Assembly (NCBI GenBank): GCA_016933095.1 | Contig: JAFGBP010000020.1 | Coordinates: 1-30,488, forward strand | DNA: 30,488 nucleotides | Source: Candidatus Woesearchaeota archaeon | GTDB taxonomy: Archaea > Nanobdellota > Nanobdellia > Woesearchaeales > SM23-78 | Reading direction: 5' to 3' | Part shown: positions 28,932 through 30,488 of the stretch, piece by piece | Position numbering within the stretch: the first letter of the stretch is position 1 | Layout of the letters: each line of letters opens with the position of its first letter | Translations under genes and position numbers: made by a program | The notes under the pieces: generated by a model | What the model was told of the DNA's origin: nothing | What the model saw: the letters and a program-made list of their open reading frames with translations, nothing else | Database searches by the model: none

Positions 28932-29993
28932 TTATTGTGCTGGCCTCTGGTCTGCAGGCACGTTCTGGTAGACGGCGTCGTATGACTGGAATCCCAGCGC
29001 TATGACGGTGTCCATCATGTTTGCCTTGGTGACCAAAACAGGGTCCAGGAGGACTGACGGAACGTCAATCTTTCCGTTGTTGACTTTTCCGTTGGTTGCG
29101 ACCTGTTCTCCCTTAGCCATTGCCACTGCAATCTCTGCTCCTTTCTCTGCAAGAGGCTTCAGGTTCTTGAAGACTGTCAGGGTCTGAGTTCCCTCAACAA
29201 TCCTCTGGCAAGCCGCAAGCTCAGCGTCCTGTCCTGAGACTGGAACCTTTCCTGCAAGTCCCTTCTCGGTCAATGCTTGGATGACTCCGCCTGCAGTTCC
29301 ATCGTTCGCTGCGATAACAGCGTCAACTTCTCCGCCGGTGTCCAGGTAAGACTTCATGTTCGCGTATGCGTTTGCTGGCTTCCACTCGTCAGTCATCTTG
29401 TCAAAGACTAGCTCTATGTCGCCGCTGTCGATCTTTGGCTGTATCACATCCATGGCGCCTGCCTTGAATTGGAAGGCGTTGTTATCCGTTGGAGCTCCTC
29501 CGATGTATACAAATTTGCCCTTGTTTACTAATTCAAGGATTCCTTTTGCTTGGAGTTCTCCGACCTTCTCGTTCTGGAAGGATACGTACAGGTCGAGGTC
29601 GCTGTTCTTTATGATCCTGTCATATGCAAGAACCTTGATACCTGCTGCGTGAGCCTTCTCTACATAGCTTGCGGCAAGTTCTCCGTCTTCTGGCACTATG
29701 ACAAGCACGTCAACGCCTTGTGCAATCAAGTTACCCACTTGGGTCGTCTGGACTGCAGGGTCGGCGTTGGCTGACTCAACAACGACTTCAGCACCTAGCG
29801 CTTGGGCCTTTGCTACAAAGTTGTCTCTGTCTCGCTGCCACCTGTCCTCTTTTAGCGTTCCCAAGGAAAATCCGATTACGATCTTTTCACTTGCAGGAGC
29901 ACTTTCTGTCGGTGTCTTCGTCGCTGCGTTCCCGCCGCATCCTCCGATGAGGAATAGGGCCAGAACCAGCAGTACCATTGCTGTTTTCTTCAA
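28932..29993 (-). CDS. xylF: Sugar ABC transporter substrate-binding lipoprotein, D-xylose type
   Basis: 353 residues. Lipoprotein signal MKKTAMVLLVLALFLIGGC with Cys19, then a short Thr/Ser/Ala-rich linker and a type 1 periplasmic-binding fold (IVIGFSLGTLKEDRWQRDRD, VLVIVPEDGELAASYVEKA, VLAYDRIIKNSDLDLYVSFQ, VIAANDGTAGGVIQALTEKG, VSGQDAELAACQRIVEGTQT). These segments match the bacterial XylF/ChvE group, so xylose or a related pentose is the likely ligand. TTG start at 29993 with GAGGTG (30001-30006, minus) seven bases upstream. No permease or ATPase of this class is in the window; they would have to lie elsewhere. Strong bacterial character suggests transfer. Confidence 0.88.
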   Translation of the reverse strand: MKKTAMVLLVLALFLIGGCGGNAATKTPTESAPASEKIVIGFSLGTLKEDRWQRDRDNFVAKAQALGAEVVVESANADPAVQTTQVGNLIAQGVDVLVIVPEDGELAASYVEKAHAAGIKVLAYDRIIKNSDLDLYVSFQNEKVGELQAKGILELVNKGKFVYIGGAPTDNNAFQFKAGAMDVIQPKIDSGDIELVFDKMTDEWKPANAYANMKSYLDTGGEVDAVIAANDGTAGGVIQALTEKGLAGKVPVSGQDAELAACQRIVEGTQTLTVFKNLKPLAEKGAEIAVAMAKGEQVATNGKVNNGKIDVPSVLLDPVLVTKANMMDTVIALGFQSYDAVYQNVPADQRPAQ

Positions 29994-30029
29994 GCTGTTT
30001 CACCTCACAAAATAATTTACGCTTTCGAT

Positions 30030-30085
30030 TTACTATACTATACCATATATTAACATATCATTCTGATAAGACATGTTGATATGTT
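30030..30085 (-). promoter_or_regulatory. xylF promoter with candidate operator
   Basis: AACATATC (30052-30059) and GATATGTT (30078-30085) are perfect 8-bp inverted half-sites with centres 26 bp apart, placed upstream of a TATA-like region (30035-30050, minus). This suits a dimeric sugar-responsive regulator. Confidence 0.4.
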
Positions 30086-30117
30086 TAGGCATATTTTAAT
30101 CCTGTCTCGGAAAACAT

Positions 30118-30180
30118 CCTTTATATAGTTTTTCCAAAAATGAGCTTATTTTAAGAAAATTAGGCCCGTTGGCCGTTTTC
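30118..30180 (+). promoter_or_regulatory. Plus-strand promoter-like sequence upstream of the second repeat array
   Basis: CCTTTATATAG (30119-30129) is a good TATA box with no gene after it. GGCC-CGTT-GGCC (30163-30174) forms a small hairpin followed by T-rich sequence. It may start a non-coding transcript running toward the array. The rest of 30086-30234 shows no gene. Confidence 0.3.
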
Positions 30181-30234
30181 CTTGCCAACCTGATTACAGA
30201 CCAAATCTTCATAAGAATCTTTTAGGATTCAAGG

Positions 30235-30488
30235 AGCTCTGTTCAAAAAGTAGCCCCTGGCTGCGCATACGAAATGCCATACGATCAGACTAGACTCGAC
30301 TAAAGTAAGTTATTGACGAGCGGTAGCAGCGGGCTACTGGAGAAGTAGCCCCTGGCTGCGCATACGAAATGCCATACGATCAGACTAGACTCGGCTAAAG
30401 GACGTTATTGATAAGCGGTCGCAGCGGGCTACTGGAGAAGTAGCCCCTGGCTGCGCATACGAAATGCCATACGATCAGACTAGACTCG
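30235..30488 (+). mobile_element. MITE-like element with at least three tandem units, cut by the window end
   Basis: Left terminus AGCTCTGTTCAAA (30235-30247, one mismatch to the family end). Units at 30250-30337 and 30345-30432, then a third from 30440 that is truncated by the window end; both spacers are TGGAGAA. Unit 1 combines the 5' half of one internal type with a 3' half closer to the other, suggesting exchange between units. Right terminus and target duplication lie outside the window. Confidence 0.8.

Overview
The window is archaeal chromosome. TATA boxes sit upstream of most genes, and many start codons lie about 30 bases after the TATA box with no ribosome binding site (leaderless). 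The information-processing genes are archaeal: FEN-1, Hjc resolvase, EndA splicing endonuclease, RNase Z, aMBF1, a THUMP RNA-modification protein and DPSL thioferritin. The mix of small hypothetical proteins, winged-helix proteins, PRC-barrel protein, GT-C membrane enzymes and some bacterial-looking genes (xylose-type binding lipoprotein, chemoreceptor) fits a DPANN-like archaeon, perhaps Woesearchaeota. That placement is inference only. No rRNA or tRNA was found.

Layout. 1-3700: MinD-like ATPase, THUMP protein, a three-unit repeat array, aMBF1 and a Nudix hydrolase, all on +. 3674-8678 (-): surface glycosylation block with two STT3-like GT-C membrane proteins, a processive GT2 glycosyltransferase and a membrane-anchored thioredoxin-like protein. 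8700-10800: divergent repeat element, aspartate decarboxylase, PRC-barrel protein, thioferritin, another repeat copy and a small membrane coiled-coil protein. 10900-14600: PD-(D/E)XK nuclease, two overlapping micro-genes on -, a membrane protein/winged-helix pair, Hjc and an MFS transporter. 14620-18820 (-): MacB-type ABC exporter set (permease, CARDB-like surface protein, ATPase) and a secreted protein. 18982-19910: a second copy of the membrane protein/winged-helix pair. 19955-25141: RNase Z, repeat copy, EndA, a winged-helix/nuclease-like protein and FEN-1. 25199-26363: methyltransferase cassette flanked by a duplicated fen 3' end. 26521-30488: coiled-coil lipoprotein candidate, chemoreceptor, XylF-like binding protein and a second repeat array that runs off the window.

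The strongest novelty is a non-autonomous mobile element family at five loci. Each has 11-13 bp terminal inverted repeats (GGCTCTGT type) enclosing an 88-base foldable unit. Four loci show about 9-bp target duplications. The unit is tandemly amplified at a 95-96 bp period inside one pair of termini, and a diverged member keeps the unit length and a core heptamer while the terminal stem changes in a compensatory way. Other leads are the duplicated membrane protein/winged-helix module, the cassette flanked by fen 3'-end repeats, and the overlapping micro-gene pair at 11658-11801/11527-11661.
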